Shown here: positions 19,121 to 29,855 of the stretch, one piece after another
Layout of the letters: each line of letters begins with the position of its first letter
Position numbering within the stretch: position 1 is the first letter of the stretch
Notes under the pieces: model-generated
The model's database searches: none
What the model was told of the DNA's origin: nothing
The model's input: only the letters and a program-made list of their open reading frames with translations
Source: Palsa-147 sp963771905
GTDB lineage: Bacteria > Acidobacteriota > Terriglobia > Acidiferrales > UBA7541
Assembly (NCBI GenBank): GCA_963771905.1
Contig: CAVYVI010000005.1
Coordinates: forward strand, 186,001 to 250,000
DNA: 64,000 nucleotides
Direction: 5' to 3'
Translations under genes and position numbers: made by a program

Positions 19121-19930
19121 TCAAGAAATTACGATCCCCGCGTAACCCACAACCCAGTCGCCATCTCCGGTTACGTCTCCCGACGTCGCATACTTCTCGA
19201 GCTCGGCGCGCTTTGCGCCAAGTTCGCGCACCGCCGTGAGCATTACGACCGCGGCCGCATACCCGCACATCGAGATGTCGTTCGACCGCACGGTCTCGTA
19301 AAGCCCGCGCGCATCCAGCGCCAAAATCTTGTCGATCGCCAGCCGGTCCTTCACGCGTGTGATCGCATCGCTCTCGTAATGATTCATGTCCGAGCTGGCC
19401 ACGAGCAGAATCGGCTCGTCGTGCCCCGCCACTACTTTCGCGATGGCCCGCCCCAGCAATTCGAGCACTTCGAAGCGATCAGTTCCCAGAGCAATTGGCA
19501 CAAATCGAAAATCTCCGGCGAGCCTCTGCAGAAACGGCAACTGCGTTTCGAGCGCGTGCTCGGTGCGATGCGCCACTGCATCCTCGCGCAATGCCGGAAA
19601 CGCTTGCTTCAGCTCTGCTGCCAGCGCGGTATCAATCGCAGCCTCCCCGAGCGGCGTGGTCCATGCGCCTTCTGACAGGATGGCCAGCGCCTCCCCGCGC
19701 GGAAAATGCCGCGGCCCGAGAAGTATCAATCGCGATGGGATTTGCAACGACCGGTAGACGCTTCCCGCGACCCTCCCCGAATACATATATCCCGCATGCG
19801 GAACGATACAGCCGAGCGCGGCGCGCCGTTCCGCCGGCGGATTCGTGCATTCGTCCACGACACGCCGTAATTCATCGGGATCGGATGGATAGAAACTTCC
19901 GGCCACCGCGGCGGGGCGAACAGTTCTCAT
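19121..19930 (-). CDS. Memo-like protein (AmmeMemoRadiSam system protein B family)
   Basis: A 269-residue protein of the MEMO1 family, related to extradiol dioxygenases. Visible motifs are RPAAVAGSFYP at the N-terminus, CIVPHAGYMYSG, LLGPRHF, and SSDMNHYE. The His residues in these would form the metal site. In many bacteria it travels with an AMMECR1 protein and a radical SAM enzyme, but neither is near here. The function is unknown. Confidence 0.88.
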   Translation of the reverse strand: MRTVRPAAVAGSFYPSDPDELRRVVDECTNPPAERRAALGCIVPHAGYMYSGRVAGSVYRSLQIPSRLILLGPRHFPRGEALAILSEGAWTTPLGEAAIDTALAAELKQAFPALREDAVAHRTEHALETQLPFLQRLAGDFRFVPIALGTDRFEVLELLGRAIAKVVAGHDEPILLVASSDMNHYESDAITRVKDRLAIDKILALDARGLYETVRSNDISMCGYAAAVVMLTAVRELGAKRAELEKYATSGDVTGDGDWVVGYAGIVIS

Positions 19931-20002
19931 GGAGGTGAAACTCGGGGCGCTCGCGAACGCTAGGGAGTCATCCGCGGTGAAACGCTGTGTTCAGCAAACC
20001 GC

Positions 20003-20368
20003 TCACGATGACGGCTTCCCCTTGATCTCGAGTGCGATCGTCTTACCGGATTCGTAGCGAACCTTGATTACATCGCCGTGCTGATATCCTCCGGCCGCGA
20101 TGACTCTATCCATTTGCTCCGCGGCCTTCGGTCCATACGTGAATGTGTGCACGAACATTTCGTGGCCTACTTCCTTGACCACCAGAGTGTTGCGGTCGGC
20201 GCGCACAACTTCCATCGTGACCCAACGCGACTTTGTCGGTTCATTTCTGACGGGGATCGACGATGTGGTGTTGACCTGCGCGTGCGCCAACGGCGCAACC
20301 GCCGCAAGTCCCAGCAGCGCCAAAGCAAGTGCCATATATCGGACGGACATCGCGTTAGTCCTTTTCAT
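20003..20368 (-). CDS. Small secreted hypothetical protein
   Basis: A 121-residue protein with a signal peptide (about residues 10-31, cleavage near AHA-QVN). The mature part is beta-rich, with a strand pattern (TMEVVRADRNTLVVKE) that suggests an OB-like barrel. It overlaps the upstream gene by 14 bases. No function is assigned. Confidence 0.7.
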   Translation of the reverse strand: MKRTNAMSVRYMALALALLGLAAVAPLAHAQVNTTSSIPVRNEPTKSRWVTMEVVRADRNTLVVKEVGHEMFVHTFTYGPKAAEQMDRVIAAGGYQHGDVIKVRYESGKTIALEIKGKPSS

Positions 20369-20708
20369 CGAGGGAAATCTTCAACGACCGTAGAAATTTA
20401 ATGTCCTGCGGCGTGACGTCGAATTTCGGAAGCTCATCTTCGTCGTCATCTTCGAGCGCTTCGTCATCCACGCGGATGCGCAGAGATTCGAGGAACTGGC
20501 GGTCTCGTACGGTCATCTTCGAGGGGCCTGATTCGCGGCGCGCGAGGCCAATCGTCGCATCGAGCTTCAGCACAATATCGTAGCCCGCCGATCGTACACC
20601 AGCGATAGCTTCCGTAATGCGCTCGGAATCGGAAACCGAATCGTTGATGGCGTGACCTAATTCGCGAAGCAGTTGTTTGAGCCGGTCATCGAGCTGCAAG
20701 GGCCTCAC
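20355..20708 (-). CDS. Hypothetical acidic cytoplasmic protein
   Basis: A 117-residue protein with a helical N-terminal half and an acidic linker (about residues 83-92, EALEDDDEDE). No family recognised. The 3' end overlaps the start of the secreted protein gene by 14 bases, which suggests one transcript. Its start ATG is at 20706-20708. Confidence 0.65.
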   Translation of the reverse strand: MRPLQLDDRLKQLLRELGHAINDSVSDSERITEAIAGVRSAGYDIVLKLDATIGLARRESGPSKMTVRDRQFLESLRIRVDDEALEDDDEDELPKFDVTPQDIKFLRSLKISLDEKD

Positions 20709-20928
20709 CTCCGCTGCGGAGACTATCTAGCCCGATTTTATGGCGGCGGCGCGCGCGGCACAAGCACTGTCTCGCATTGATAACGATCCGTTGTTACCTG
20801 ACCGGAAGCACAGGTTGGCGGATCCAACTCCGCGACTTCTGGATTGACAAGTCCCAGCGAGAGGCTCGGCAACAGCCGGCTCGCCCTGCGACGGTGCTGC
20901 GCCGGACGGGATGTACTAGAATATCGCC

Positions 20929-21185
20929 ATGGGCATTGAATGGATCGCCGCCGCATGGAAATCGGCGATGATCGTGTTCCGCACGCTTTGGAAGGCAGCG
21001 CGGCAGCTCTTTCATGAAATGACCGGCACGCTCTTCGCGCTCTTCGCCGTTTCCGGCGTGCTCGCGTTGTGGCGGCAATGGACCGGCCCAAGGATTCACT
21101 GGCTCCTCGCCGCAACGATTCTGTACGTCCTCATGATGGCGCTGTTCGCGTGGACTTCCTTCCGCAGTGCGCGCCGGGTCCGTTG

Positions 21186-21186
<1 letters not shown>
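20929..21186 (+). CDS. Small membrane protein, unknown
   Basis: An 85-residue protein with two hydrophobic helices (about residues 33-48 and 58-76). Its stop (TGA at 21184-21186) overlaps the mutase start (ATG at 21186) by one base, so it probably belongs to the same transcript. No family recognised. Confidence 0.6.
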
Positions 21187-22805
<1,619 letters not shown>

Positions 22806-22819
22806 ATCGCGAAATCAAT

Positions 22820-23416
22820 ATGAAGCTCATTCTCGCTTCCGGTTCGCCGCGCCGCGCGGAAATCCTGCGCACCGCCGGATTTGCATTCGACGTGATTGCC
22901 CCCGACGTCGATGAAACCCGCATCCCCGCCGAATCGGCAAGCGCCTACGTCCGGAGGCTCGCGGAGGAAAAGGCGCGCACGGCGGCCCAACTTTTCGCCT
23001 CGCGCGAGTCTGCCGTCCAGGCCATCGTCATCGGCGCCGATACGGTCGTCGTCTCAGACGGACTGGTCCTCGGCAAACCGGCATCCCGTGAAGACGCCCG
23101 AGAAATGCTCGCGCGCCTGAGCGGCAAGGTCCACGAAGTTCACACCGGCTTGGCGCTGGCCCGCTTGCCGCGCGGCCACGTGCATGTTTTCGAGGAAGTT
23201 ACGCGCGTCGAATTTGCGGAAATAGCCGCCGGCGAGATCAGCGCTTACATCGTCTCCGGCGAGCCGTCCGATAAAGCCGGCGCGTATGCAATTCAGGGGC
23301 TCGGGGGAAAATTCGTCAAACGCATCGAAGGCTGCTATTTCAACGTCATGGGTCTGCCGCTCGCGAGGCTCTATGCAGAGTTGCGGCGTTTGGGATGGAA
23401 TTCTGCGGCGAGTTAA
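22820..23416 (+). CDS. maf: Maf-like nucleotide pyrophosphatase
   Basis: A 198-residue protein with the Maf pattern: LILASGSPRRAEILR at the start, the acidic motif VIGADTVVV, and the closing region SDKAGAYAIQGLGGKFV. Maf hydrolyses non-canonical or excess NTPs (dTTP, UTP) to monophosphates and is linked to septum inhibition. It follows the mutase gene by 14 bases and is co-directional. Confidence 0.93.
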   Translation: MKLILASGSPRRAEILRTAGFAFDVIAPDVDETRIPAESASAYVRRLAEEKARTAAQLFASRESAVQAIVIGADTVVVSDGLVLGKPASREDAREMLARLSGKVHEVHTGLALARLPRGHVHVFEEVTRVEFAEIAAGEISAYIVSGEPSDKAGAYAIQGLGGKFVKRIEGCYFNVMGLPLARLYAELRRLGWNSAAS

Positions 23417-23529
23417 TTCTTGACGTAGTTTTTCGGAAGCCCTACAAGGCAGACGCCCAACCCAAGCGCTAGAGTCCTGCCCGGCAAATCTCCGCGGATT
23501 TCGGCGTCCGCTATAGCAGCAACCGAGGC

Positions 23530-23760
23530 TTACGGCTTCTGTTCGGGCGCGGCGGGTGGATTCGTTGTAGCGGCTGGCGGCGTCGTTGTTGTGGATGCCG
23601 GCGGAGTCGTCGGCGCGGCGCTCTCGCCCTTCATACCTTCTTTAAACTCGCGAATTCCCTGCCCGAGGCCCTTCATCACTTCAGGAATCTTGCGCCCGCC
23701 AAACAGCACAAGAATCACCAGCGCCACAATCATCCAATGGAATGGGCTGAACTCACCCAT
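23530..23760 (-). CDS. tatA: Sec-independent translocase TatA
   Basis: A 76-residue protein with a single N-terminal transmembrane helix (WMIVALVILVLFGGRKIPE) followed by an amphipathic helix (GLGQGIREFKEGMK) and a Pro/Thr/Ala-rich tail. This is the TatA/E layout. It forms the channel that exports folded proteins. No tatB or tatC is adjacent. A small promoter gap of 68 bases separates it from selB. Confidence 0.93.
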   Translation of the reverse strand: MGEFSPFHWMIVALVILVLFGGRKIPEVMKGLGQGIREFKEGMKGESAAPTTPPASTTTTPPAATTNPPAAPEQKP

Positions 23761-23828
23761 AGTGCACCTGCCTTTTAAGCCCGTCCCGCAGACACCCAGC
23801 CAGTGCCGGGCTCGGGGCGCCAGCCAAC

Positions 23829-25721
23829 CTACAGTATAACACGCTCGTCGCCGGCCCGGCGCGTCACGCGCTCCCGGTCCAGAAACTCGAGCAGTGGGAT
23901 GGCGTATTTCCGTGTCACTCCGGTCATATCCTTGAAAGCCGCGATGGGCAGCCGTTCGCCGTGCGCCTTCTTGTACTCGGCGACCAGCTCCCGCAAGCGC
24001 GCGACCGCCGCTCGGTGAAAAATCAGATCTTCCGCTACTTTGACCAGCGTTTTCTCTCGCAAGAGAATCTGAAGAATCTTCTGCGCGCGCTTGGCTTCCA
24101 CAGGCAGCTTGCCGAGCACTTCTTCGAACCGCGGCACGGCCAATCCCGCGCGTTCGAACTCCTTTTCAATCAACTCCTTGGCGCGGGCTTCCTCGGGCAG
24201 AAGCGCGATTTCCCGGCCCGCGCTTTGGACGAGATCGCCCGCCACGGTGACCGCGCGCGTCCCGATCAGCAGCGCGAGCGCCGCGCGGAAGATCTCCGGA
24301 CGCGCAGCCGCGCGCCCGCGCAGATCTTCTTTCGGAATCCCGGGAACAAGCGGGTTCGCGCGATGAAAGCGTTCCAGCTCCTCGCGCACACGCCGCGCGC
24401 ATTCGGCCACCGCTCCTGCAGGTACAACCTTCAGCGGTTCCTGGTCAACAACCAGCAGTTTCCTCGCCTCCGCGAGCTTCGCGATCACCGCGCGCGCTTC
24501 CCCGTCGAGCCATCCGGTTCGCGCGATCAGCCGCGGAAGCGTCAGCCCGCGCAGTTCCGTCGCCGCGAGTGCTTCCACGATGGCCTCTCGATCGCCTCGC
24601 TCCACGGCTGCGAGAAATGGAATGACGCGAGTCTCTTTCTTCCGACGCACCGGAGCCAGCGGATCGAGAACCGCACCCCCACCGATCGTCGTCACCGGCG
24701 AAAATCGTCGAAGAATGAATCGGTCTCCCGGCAGAGCCAATAACTCCTCGCGAAGCCGCAACTGCGCGAAGGCAGACTGCCCCGGTTCAAGCGTCAGGCC
24801 CTCGAGTAAGACGGTTTCCGCGATCGTCTCGGCGGTGCCGAGATGGAGATGAACGCGCGCGCGATTTTTCAGCGGCAGGGCCGAGCCAAGAAGCTCGATG
24901 CGTGCGTCAAATCGCTTCGTCGGTGCGAAAACGCCCGGCGCGGCCAGTGTCATGCCGCGATGAAGTTCATCGAGCTCGATCCCGGCCAAGTTCAACGCCG
25001 TCCGCTGGCCTGCGACGGCGCGCTCCACCGCCGCACCGCCGGAATGCAGCCCCCGCACGCGAACCAATCGTTCCACGGGAAACACCTCGACTTCATCTTC
25101 CGGCCGGACCGAGCCCGAGATGAGCGTACCCGTCACCACTGTGCCGAAACCCTTCACCGCGAACGCACGGTCAATTGGCAGCCGGAAATACCGGGTTGCG
25201 TCCTTGCCGGGCACGCTCTGCGCCACACGATGCAGTTCCGTCTTCAACACATCGAGCCCTCCGCCCTTCTTCGCACTCACTCCCACAATCGGCGCGCCTT
25301 CGAGGAACGAGCCGCGCACCAATTCTTCCACCTCGAGCTTCACAATACCGAGGACGTCGGAATCCACCAGATCGGATTTTGTCACGGCGATGATTCCGCT
25401 CGAGATTCCAAGGAGCCGGCAAATATCGAAATGCTCGCGCGTTTGCGGTTTGATCGATTCATCGGCAGCGATGACCAGCAGCGCGAGATCGATCCCGCCC
25501 GCTCCGGCCAGCATGTTGCGAACAAATCGCTCGTGTCCCGGCACATCGACGAACCCGATGCGCACGTCGCCGAGTTCCAAAAACGCGAACCCGAGATCAA
25601 TGGTGATCCCGCGGCGCTTCTCCTCTTCAAGACGGTCGGGATGCGTGCCCGTCAGCGCTTCCACAAGCGCAGACTTGCCGTGATCGATATGTCCGGCTGT
25701 GCCGACGATGACGTGCTTCAT
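23829..25721 (-). CDS. selB: Selenocysteine-specific elongation factor SelB
   Basis: A 630-residue protein. The N-terminal GTPase has HIDHGKSALVEALTG (residues 11-25), DVPGHERFV and TKSD, followed by an EF-Tu-like barrel region and C-terminal winged-helix repeats that bind the SECIS hairpin. It delivers selenocysteinyl-tRNA to the ribosome at UGA codons. The start was set at MKHVIVGTAG, where the family begins; the frame opens 25 codons earlier. A selenoprotein gene lies at 57912 in the same window, which fits a working Sec system. selA, selC and selD are not in this window. Confidence 0.95.
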   Translation of the reverse strand: MKHVIVGTAGHIDHGKSALVEALTGTHPDRLEEEKRRGITIDLGFAFLELGDVRIGFVDVPGHERFVRNMLAGAGGIDLALLVIAADESIKPQTREHFDICRLLGISSGIIAVTKSDLVDSDVLGIVKLEVEELVRGSFLEGAPIVGVSAKKGGGLDVLKTELHRVAQSVPGKDATRYFRLPIDRAFAVKGFGTVVTGTLISGSVRPEDEVEVFPVERLVRVRGLHSGGAAVERAVAGQRTALNLAGIELDELHRGMTLAAPGVFAPTKRFDARIELLGSALPLKNRARVHLHLGTAETIAETVLLEGLTLEPGQSAFAQLRLREELLALPGDRFILRRFSPVTTIGGGAVLDPLAPVRRKKETRVIPFLAAVERGDREAIVEALAATELRGLTLPRLIARTGWLDGEARAVIAKLAEARKLLVVDQEPLKVVPAGAVAECARRVREELERFHRANPLVPGIPKEDLRGRAAARPEIFRAALALLIGTRAVTVAGDLVQSAGREIALLPEEARAKELIEKEFERAGLAVPRFEEVLGKLPVEAKRAQKILQILLREKTLVKVAEDLIFHRAAVARLRELVAEYKKAHGERLPIAAFKDMTGVTRKYAIPLLEFLDRERVTRRAGDERVIL

Positions 25722-25808
25722 GGGTAGGTGGGATGCCCGGGTTCGCGGAAAGATGCCGCGAGCGGCAATTATCGCGGCGCGAGGCGATTGCCGCAAGAGG
25801 CGTCCGCG

Positions 25809-26501
25809 CTAGGACAAGACGAAAGATATTTCCTGCACGATGTGCGACGCGGCTTCGCGCGGATTCTCGGCAGCGGTGATAGGACGCCCGACGACGAGAT
25901 AGCTCGCGCCCGCTCGGATCGCATCGGCAGGCGTCGCGACGCGCGACTGATCGTTCGTCGCGGAATCGGTGGGCCGGATGCCCGGCACGACGATCAGAAA
26001 TTTCGGACCGCAAGCGCGTCGGATCGCGCGCACCTCGTGGGCCGACGCAACCACTCCATCCAGACCGGCATCCTTCGCCAGCCGCGCCAGCTTCACCGCT
26101 CGCGACGCAGGCGGCCCGGCCACTCCGATTCGCCGCAGCGACGCCGCATCGTGACTCGTCAGCACCGTCACACCCAGCAACTTCGGCGGGTTCTTCATAC
26201 CGCCAACCGCCTTCCGCGCCGCTCGCATCATTTCAACCCCGCCAAGCGCATGCAGCGTCAGCAGCCGGACGCCATGAAGCCGAGCCGCCGCGTCAATCGC
26301 CCCTGCTACAGTATTGGGAATGTCGTGAAATTTAAGATCGAGAAAAACGTTGTATCCCATCCGCGCTAGGCGCTCGACTACAGTGGGACCTTCGGCTGTA
26401 AAGAGCTGGTTGCCGACCTTCACCCAGCCAACCAGCCCACGCAGGCTTCGCGCCAGGGCACACGCGTCCCTGGCACGGTCGTAGTCGAGGGCGAGGATTA
26501 T
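25809..26501 (-). CDS. pyrF: Orotidine 5'-phosphate decarboxylase (start codon unclear)
   Basis: OMP decarboxylase, last step of UMP synthesis. The core is clear: FLDLKFHDIPNTVAGA with the catalytic Asp-Lys-Asp and VVPGIRP. The first canonical start in frame is the GTG at 26421-26423, but the frame continues upstream as ILALDYDRARDACALAR and then WVKVG, which is the conserved first strand of PyrF. Between the in-frame stop at 26598-26600 and 26423 no ATG, GTG or TTG occurs. I therefore give the possible ATA start at 26499-26501, which overlaps the rlpA stop; an ATC follows. With a GTG start the protein would be 204 residues and lack the substrate-binding Asp. A sequence error is an alternative. 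Confidence 0.85.
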   Translation of the reverse strand: MILALDYDRARDACALARSLRGLVGWVKVGNQLFTAEGPTVVERLARMGYNVFLDLKFHDIPNTVAGAIDAAARLHGVRLLTLHALGGVEMMRAARKAVGGMKNPPKLLGVTVLTSHDAASLRRIGVAGPPASRAVKLARLAKDAGLDGVVASAHEVRAIRRACGPKFLIVVPGIRPTDSATNDQSRVATPADAIRAGASYLVVGRPITAAENPREAASHIVQEISFVLS

Positions 26502-27010
26502 TCGGGACGAGGCGAGCTGGGACGTGACGGCACCTCCAGAAGCTCCAGGCGAACCTTGGCAAGTCCGCGCTGGTCGAAGCCGAGCCTTCGAGCTACTTCA
26601 TAGGAGACGTCGAGATCGCGCCCTTCCACATAGGGCCCGCGATCGTTAATGCGGACTATCTGACTGCGGTGATTCCGGGTGTTAACCACGCGAACGATCG
26701 AACCTAGCGGCAGCGTCGGGCTGGCAGCCGTAACTCCAAACATGTCATAAGTCTCACCGTTTGCCGTCGGACGGCCGTCAAAATCTTCCCCATACCAGCT
26801 CGATACGCACTCCCATACCATCAATGGCTTAGGGGCCAGGGAAGGATTGGGGGTAGCTAGGAGAAGCTGGGAGCTGGGTTGGAGGTGCTTCGCCGACACT
26901 TTGGCGTCGGCGGCTGGTGCCGCTGAGGGTGCATTTAGCACCGGGGCCACGAACCAAAGAATGATTCCTAAAAATACGGCCGCAATCTCAAAAGAGTTTT
27001 TTGTGCGCAT
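26498..27010 (-). CDS. rlpA: RlpA-like septal lipoprotein/DPBB protein
   Basis: A 170-residue secreted protein with a hydrophobic N-terminal segment and the RlpA double-psi beta-barrel: SSWYGEDFDGRPTANGETYD, VRVVNTRN and INDRGPYVEGRDLDVS. RlpA proteins bind glycan strands and some are lytic transglycosylases acting at the division septum. No lipobox Cys is evident. I prefer the ATG at 27008-27010, preceded by AGGTGA 4 bases away, over the GTG two codons before. The stop overlaps the putative pyrF start. Confidence 0.88.
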   Translation of the reverse strand: MRTKNSFEIAAVFLGIILWFVAPVLNAPSAAPAADAKVSAKHLQPSSQLLLATPNPSLAPKPLMVWECVSSWYGEDFDGRPTANGETYDMFGVTAASPTLPLGSIVRVVNTRNHRSQIVRINDRGPYVEGRDLDVSYEVARRLGFDQRGLAKVRLELLEVPSRPSSPRPE

Positions 27011-27064
27011 ATTCACCTAACCTTTTTTGAATGAGCATATTATACAAGCTCTGGCCTCCTTTGT

Positions 27065-28060
27065 TCAACTCAAATCCCGCTGCAAGGCCCCTCGTAAATC
27101 GCTCACTCTGAGAGTGTTATTGGCCCCGCACCACTTTTCCAGACCTCCGACAAGCCTTTGGCTTGCCCTTGGGTCGACAAAGTGGGCGGTGCCAACTTCC
27201 ACCGCCGAAGCCCCTGCAAGTAGGTATTCCACGATATCCTCCGGGGTTTCGATCCCGCCGAGGCCTATCACCGGGATACTTACCGACTTACAGGCCTCGT
27301 AGACCAACCTGACTGTTATAGGTTTTATCGCCGAACCGGACAATCCGCCGGTCGTACTACCGAGGCGGGACTTCTGAGTGTGTACATCTATACACAAAGC
27401 AGGGTAAGTGTTCGCGATAGTCAGGGCGTCCGCGCCAGCTTGCTCGGCCGCCTTTCCCATAACTTCAATAAATCCAACAGAAGGTGCTAGCTTCACCCAA
27501 AGAGGACGACGCGAGGCAGTACGGGCCTTCGAAACTATCGTCTCAATACTGGACGGGTCGCCCCCGAACTCGCTGCCCGCCCTCTCGACATTAGGGCAGG
27601 AAATGTTCAGCTCATAGGCGGCGATCCCCTCGGCATCGTTCAACACCTCGATCACCTCTAGGTACTCCGTCTGGGTACGTCCGAAGACGTTCGCAATGAC
27701 ATGAGTGTTGTAACGACGCAACAGTGGGAGCTTTTCGGCGACAAATGCCCGGACCCCGATGTTCTGCAGCCCGATGGCGTTTACCATCCCCGAAGCCGTG
27801 TCGACGATTCGAGGCGCGGGAGCGCCAGCCATCGGCTCGGCGGAAAGCCCTTTTACTACGAGGCCGCCCAACCGGTTCAGATCCACGAGTTCGGCGAATT
27901 CGACGCCATACCCGAACGTGCCGCTGGCTGCGATGATGGGATTTGCGAAGGGAAGTGTACCGACGCTGACGCTGAGGTCAACTTCCGCGGGCCGAGTTGG
28001 CGCTGTGACCGGCTGCGGTTGAGTCACTGCGCGAAAGTCTATCACGCGCGTCAAGAACAT
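27065..28060 (-). CDS. pyrD: Dihydroorotate dehydrogenase, class 1B type
   Basis: A 331-residue class 1 dihydroorotate dehydrogenase. The catalytic Cys is C155 in LNISCPNVE, which marks class 1 rather than the membrane class 2 (Ser). The remaining FMN motifs VKLAPSVG and GLGGIETPEDI are present. Class 1B enzymes need a PyrK electron-transfer subunit, which is not beside this gene. The gene clusters with rlpA and pyrF on the same strand, 54 bases downstream of its stop. Confidence 0.92.
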   Translation of the reverse strand: MFLTRVIDFRAVTQPQPVTAPTRPAEVDLSVSVGTLPFANPIIAASGTFGYGVEFAELVDLNRLGGLVVKGLSAEPMAGAPAPRIVDTASGMVNAIGLQNIGVRAFVAEKLPLLRRYNTHVIANVFGRTQTEYLEVIEVLNDAEGIAAYELNISCPNVERAGSEFGGDPSSIETIVSKARTASRRPLWVKLAPSVGFIEVMGKAAEQAGADALTIANTYPALCIDVHTQKSRLGSTTGGLSGSAIKPITVRLVYEACKSVSIPVIGLGGIETPEDIVEYLLAGASAVEVGTAHFVDPRASQRLVGGLEKWCGANNTLRVSDLRGALQRDLS

Positions 28061-28080
28061 GTGGAATGACCCTGTGGATT

Positions 28081-29778
28081 TTAATGCGCGGGAGTCGCTT
28101 TCACTGCGACCGACAGAGTCTGCCCGTCCGTGTGCGCGATGTTCACGCCGGTGAGCGCCGCGAGCGTCGGAGCGATGTCCGCCGGCGTCACCGCGTTCGA
28201 ATATTTTCCCGCGCGGATGGCCGCGCCCATCAGAAAAATCGGCACGTCCTCGTCGTACGCATACGGGCTGCCATGCGTCGTTCCGGAGCCCCAGCTCCCG
28301 CCCTTATCAGGCTGATCGAAAAACCAGTACGGCTTCGTAATCACAATTACATCGCCGCTTCTTCCGGGGAAATAGCTGAGGAAGGCGGCCTTCGCCAGAG
28401 GGTCGGCCACCGCATCTTTGCTCAGCTCGTCACCACGGTACACCGCCGCTACTCCCGGAATATTGTGGATCACGGTGAGGACCTTATCGAACGATTGCGA
28501 GCTCGCCCGAAATTTGTCGTAGACACCGGGAGCCAAATAGAGATCGCTATCGGTAAACGCGGCCACGGAATGTCCGGCCGGATTGTAAGACTTCAGCACG
28601 TCCTCAACCCGCTCGACGAGGTCGTCCCTATTCGCGCGTCCCGCGTCACGCCCCTGCCTCTCGACGTTCTCCGGAATCGGCGCCACGCCATGATCCGCTG
28701 AAAACGCAACCGCGTAATTTCCCGCCCCGATCGACTTGTCGAGTCGCTCGAACAGCGCTCCGAGCGTCGCATCGAGTAGTCGAAGAATCGACTCCACCTC
28801 GCTGCTGTCCGGGCCATGCGCGTGTCCCACAATGTCGAGCGCAGAAAAGCTGATCCCAAGGAAATCCGTTCCGGGACCATGCCCGAGCTTCAATGTGTCG
28901 ATTTCCGTTTCAGCGATTCTCTCCAAATACGCATCCGAAAACGCGCTTCCCGGCCAATTCTCATAGAACTTCGGACCGGGCTTGCCGTGCGTGCCCGCCG
29001 GCGCGTTCATCGAAACACTCGGTAAACCGCGGCTCGTATCCACCGTTCCCCGAATCGTGCCGTTTCCTCCGGGCTTGACGAACAGCACTTGGCCATAGTC
29101 ATCGCTGATGGGATGTTCTGTCGCGAGCTTCTCGAGCTCGGGACGCGGTGCCGTCGCGAAGGCCGTTGACGTCGCCCATTGCGTTCCGTCAAGCCACGTC
29201 ACCGAATCCGCCTGATGCCCCGCGAGCGTGATCGCCGCACGCGCCTTCAGCGACAGCGTGACTACGCGCGACCCGGGCGACTGCGCCCGCAATTGTTCCG
29301 CAAACGATGGCGCTTCCATTCGCCACGCGCTGTCGCCGGCTTCCGCGCTCGCCGCCTTGTTGCTCCCGTACAAAATCAGCGAACTTCTTGGATCGCCCGT
29401 GCACGTGACCATCTTTTGCATCCCGCGATCCCACCACGAGTTTTCAATCATCCCGGTCGTCGCCGGAAAATCGCCGGTCGAAATCGTCGCGTGCCCCGCG
29501 CACGTCACTGTCTTGGCATACGGAAACGCCGCATTCGTGAACCATGCGCCGTGATCCATCAACCGCCGCAATCCTCCATGCCACTTCTCGCCGAATCGGT
29601 CGACGTAATCCGCCCGCATCTGATCCACGACGATCAGCACCACCAGTTTGGGCCGCGCCGGAGCAGCCGCTTTCGATTCCGCGTGCTTCGCCGGCGCCTG
29701 CGCGCTCACCAACAACAGCGCGACTAACGCCGCCACCACGCCCAGCCGCCCGCGATACCACATCATTCGCTCTCTCAT
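28081..29778 (-). CDS. PafA-like alkaline phosphatase / type I phosphodiesterase family
   Basis: A 565-residue secreted enzyme with an N-terminal signal segment (MWYRGRLGVVAALVALLLVSAQA). The nucleophile Thr lies in KTVTCAGHATISTG. Zinc ligands are visible in VVDQMRADY, LDIVGHAHGP and SADHGVAP. This matches PafA/PhoA-like alkaline phosphatases of the phosphodiesterase superfamily. It should release phosphate from monoesters in the periplasm. I chose the ATG at 29776-29778; the frame extends 10 codons further upstream, into the promoter region shared with pyrR. Confidence 0.88.
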   Translation of the reverse strand: MRERMMWYRGRLGVVAALVALLLVSAQAPAKHAESKAAAPARPKLVVLIVVDQMRADYVDRFGEKWHGGLRRLMDHGAWFTNAAFPYAKTVTCAGHATISTGDFPATTGMIENSWWDRGMQKMVTCTGDPRSSLILYGSNKAASAEAGDSAWRMEAPSFAEQLRAQSPGSRVVTLSLKARAAITLAGHQADSVTWLDGTQWATSTAFATAPRPELEKLATEHPISDDYGQVLFVKPGGNGTIRGTVDTSRGLPSVSMNAPAGTHGKPGPKFYENWPGSAFSDAYLERIAETEIDTLKLGHGPGTDFLGISFSALDIVGHAHGPDSSEVESILRLLDATLGALFERLDKSIGAGNYAVAFSADHGVAPIPENVERQGRDAGRANRDDLVERVEDVLKSYNPAGHSVAAFTDSDLYLAPGVYDKFRASSQSFDKVLTVIHNIPGVAAVYRGDELSKDAVADPLAKAAFLSYFPGRSGDVIVITKPYWFFDQPDKGGSWGSGTTHGSPYAYDEDVPIFLMGAAIRAGKYSNAVTPADIAPTLAALTGVNIAHTDGQTLSVAVKATPAH

Positions 29779-29855
29779 TTTACGAAATTCTACCACGGCC
29801 CTTCGCACTGTCCCGCCTCCCGAAATCTCGCGCCCTGTGTTACGATGGCCTCCCG

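Noticed and set aside
23417..23529. tRNA-Sec or another tRNA near selB
   Set aside because: No cloverleaf or GGTTCGA-like arm could be found here or in other intergenic regions.
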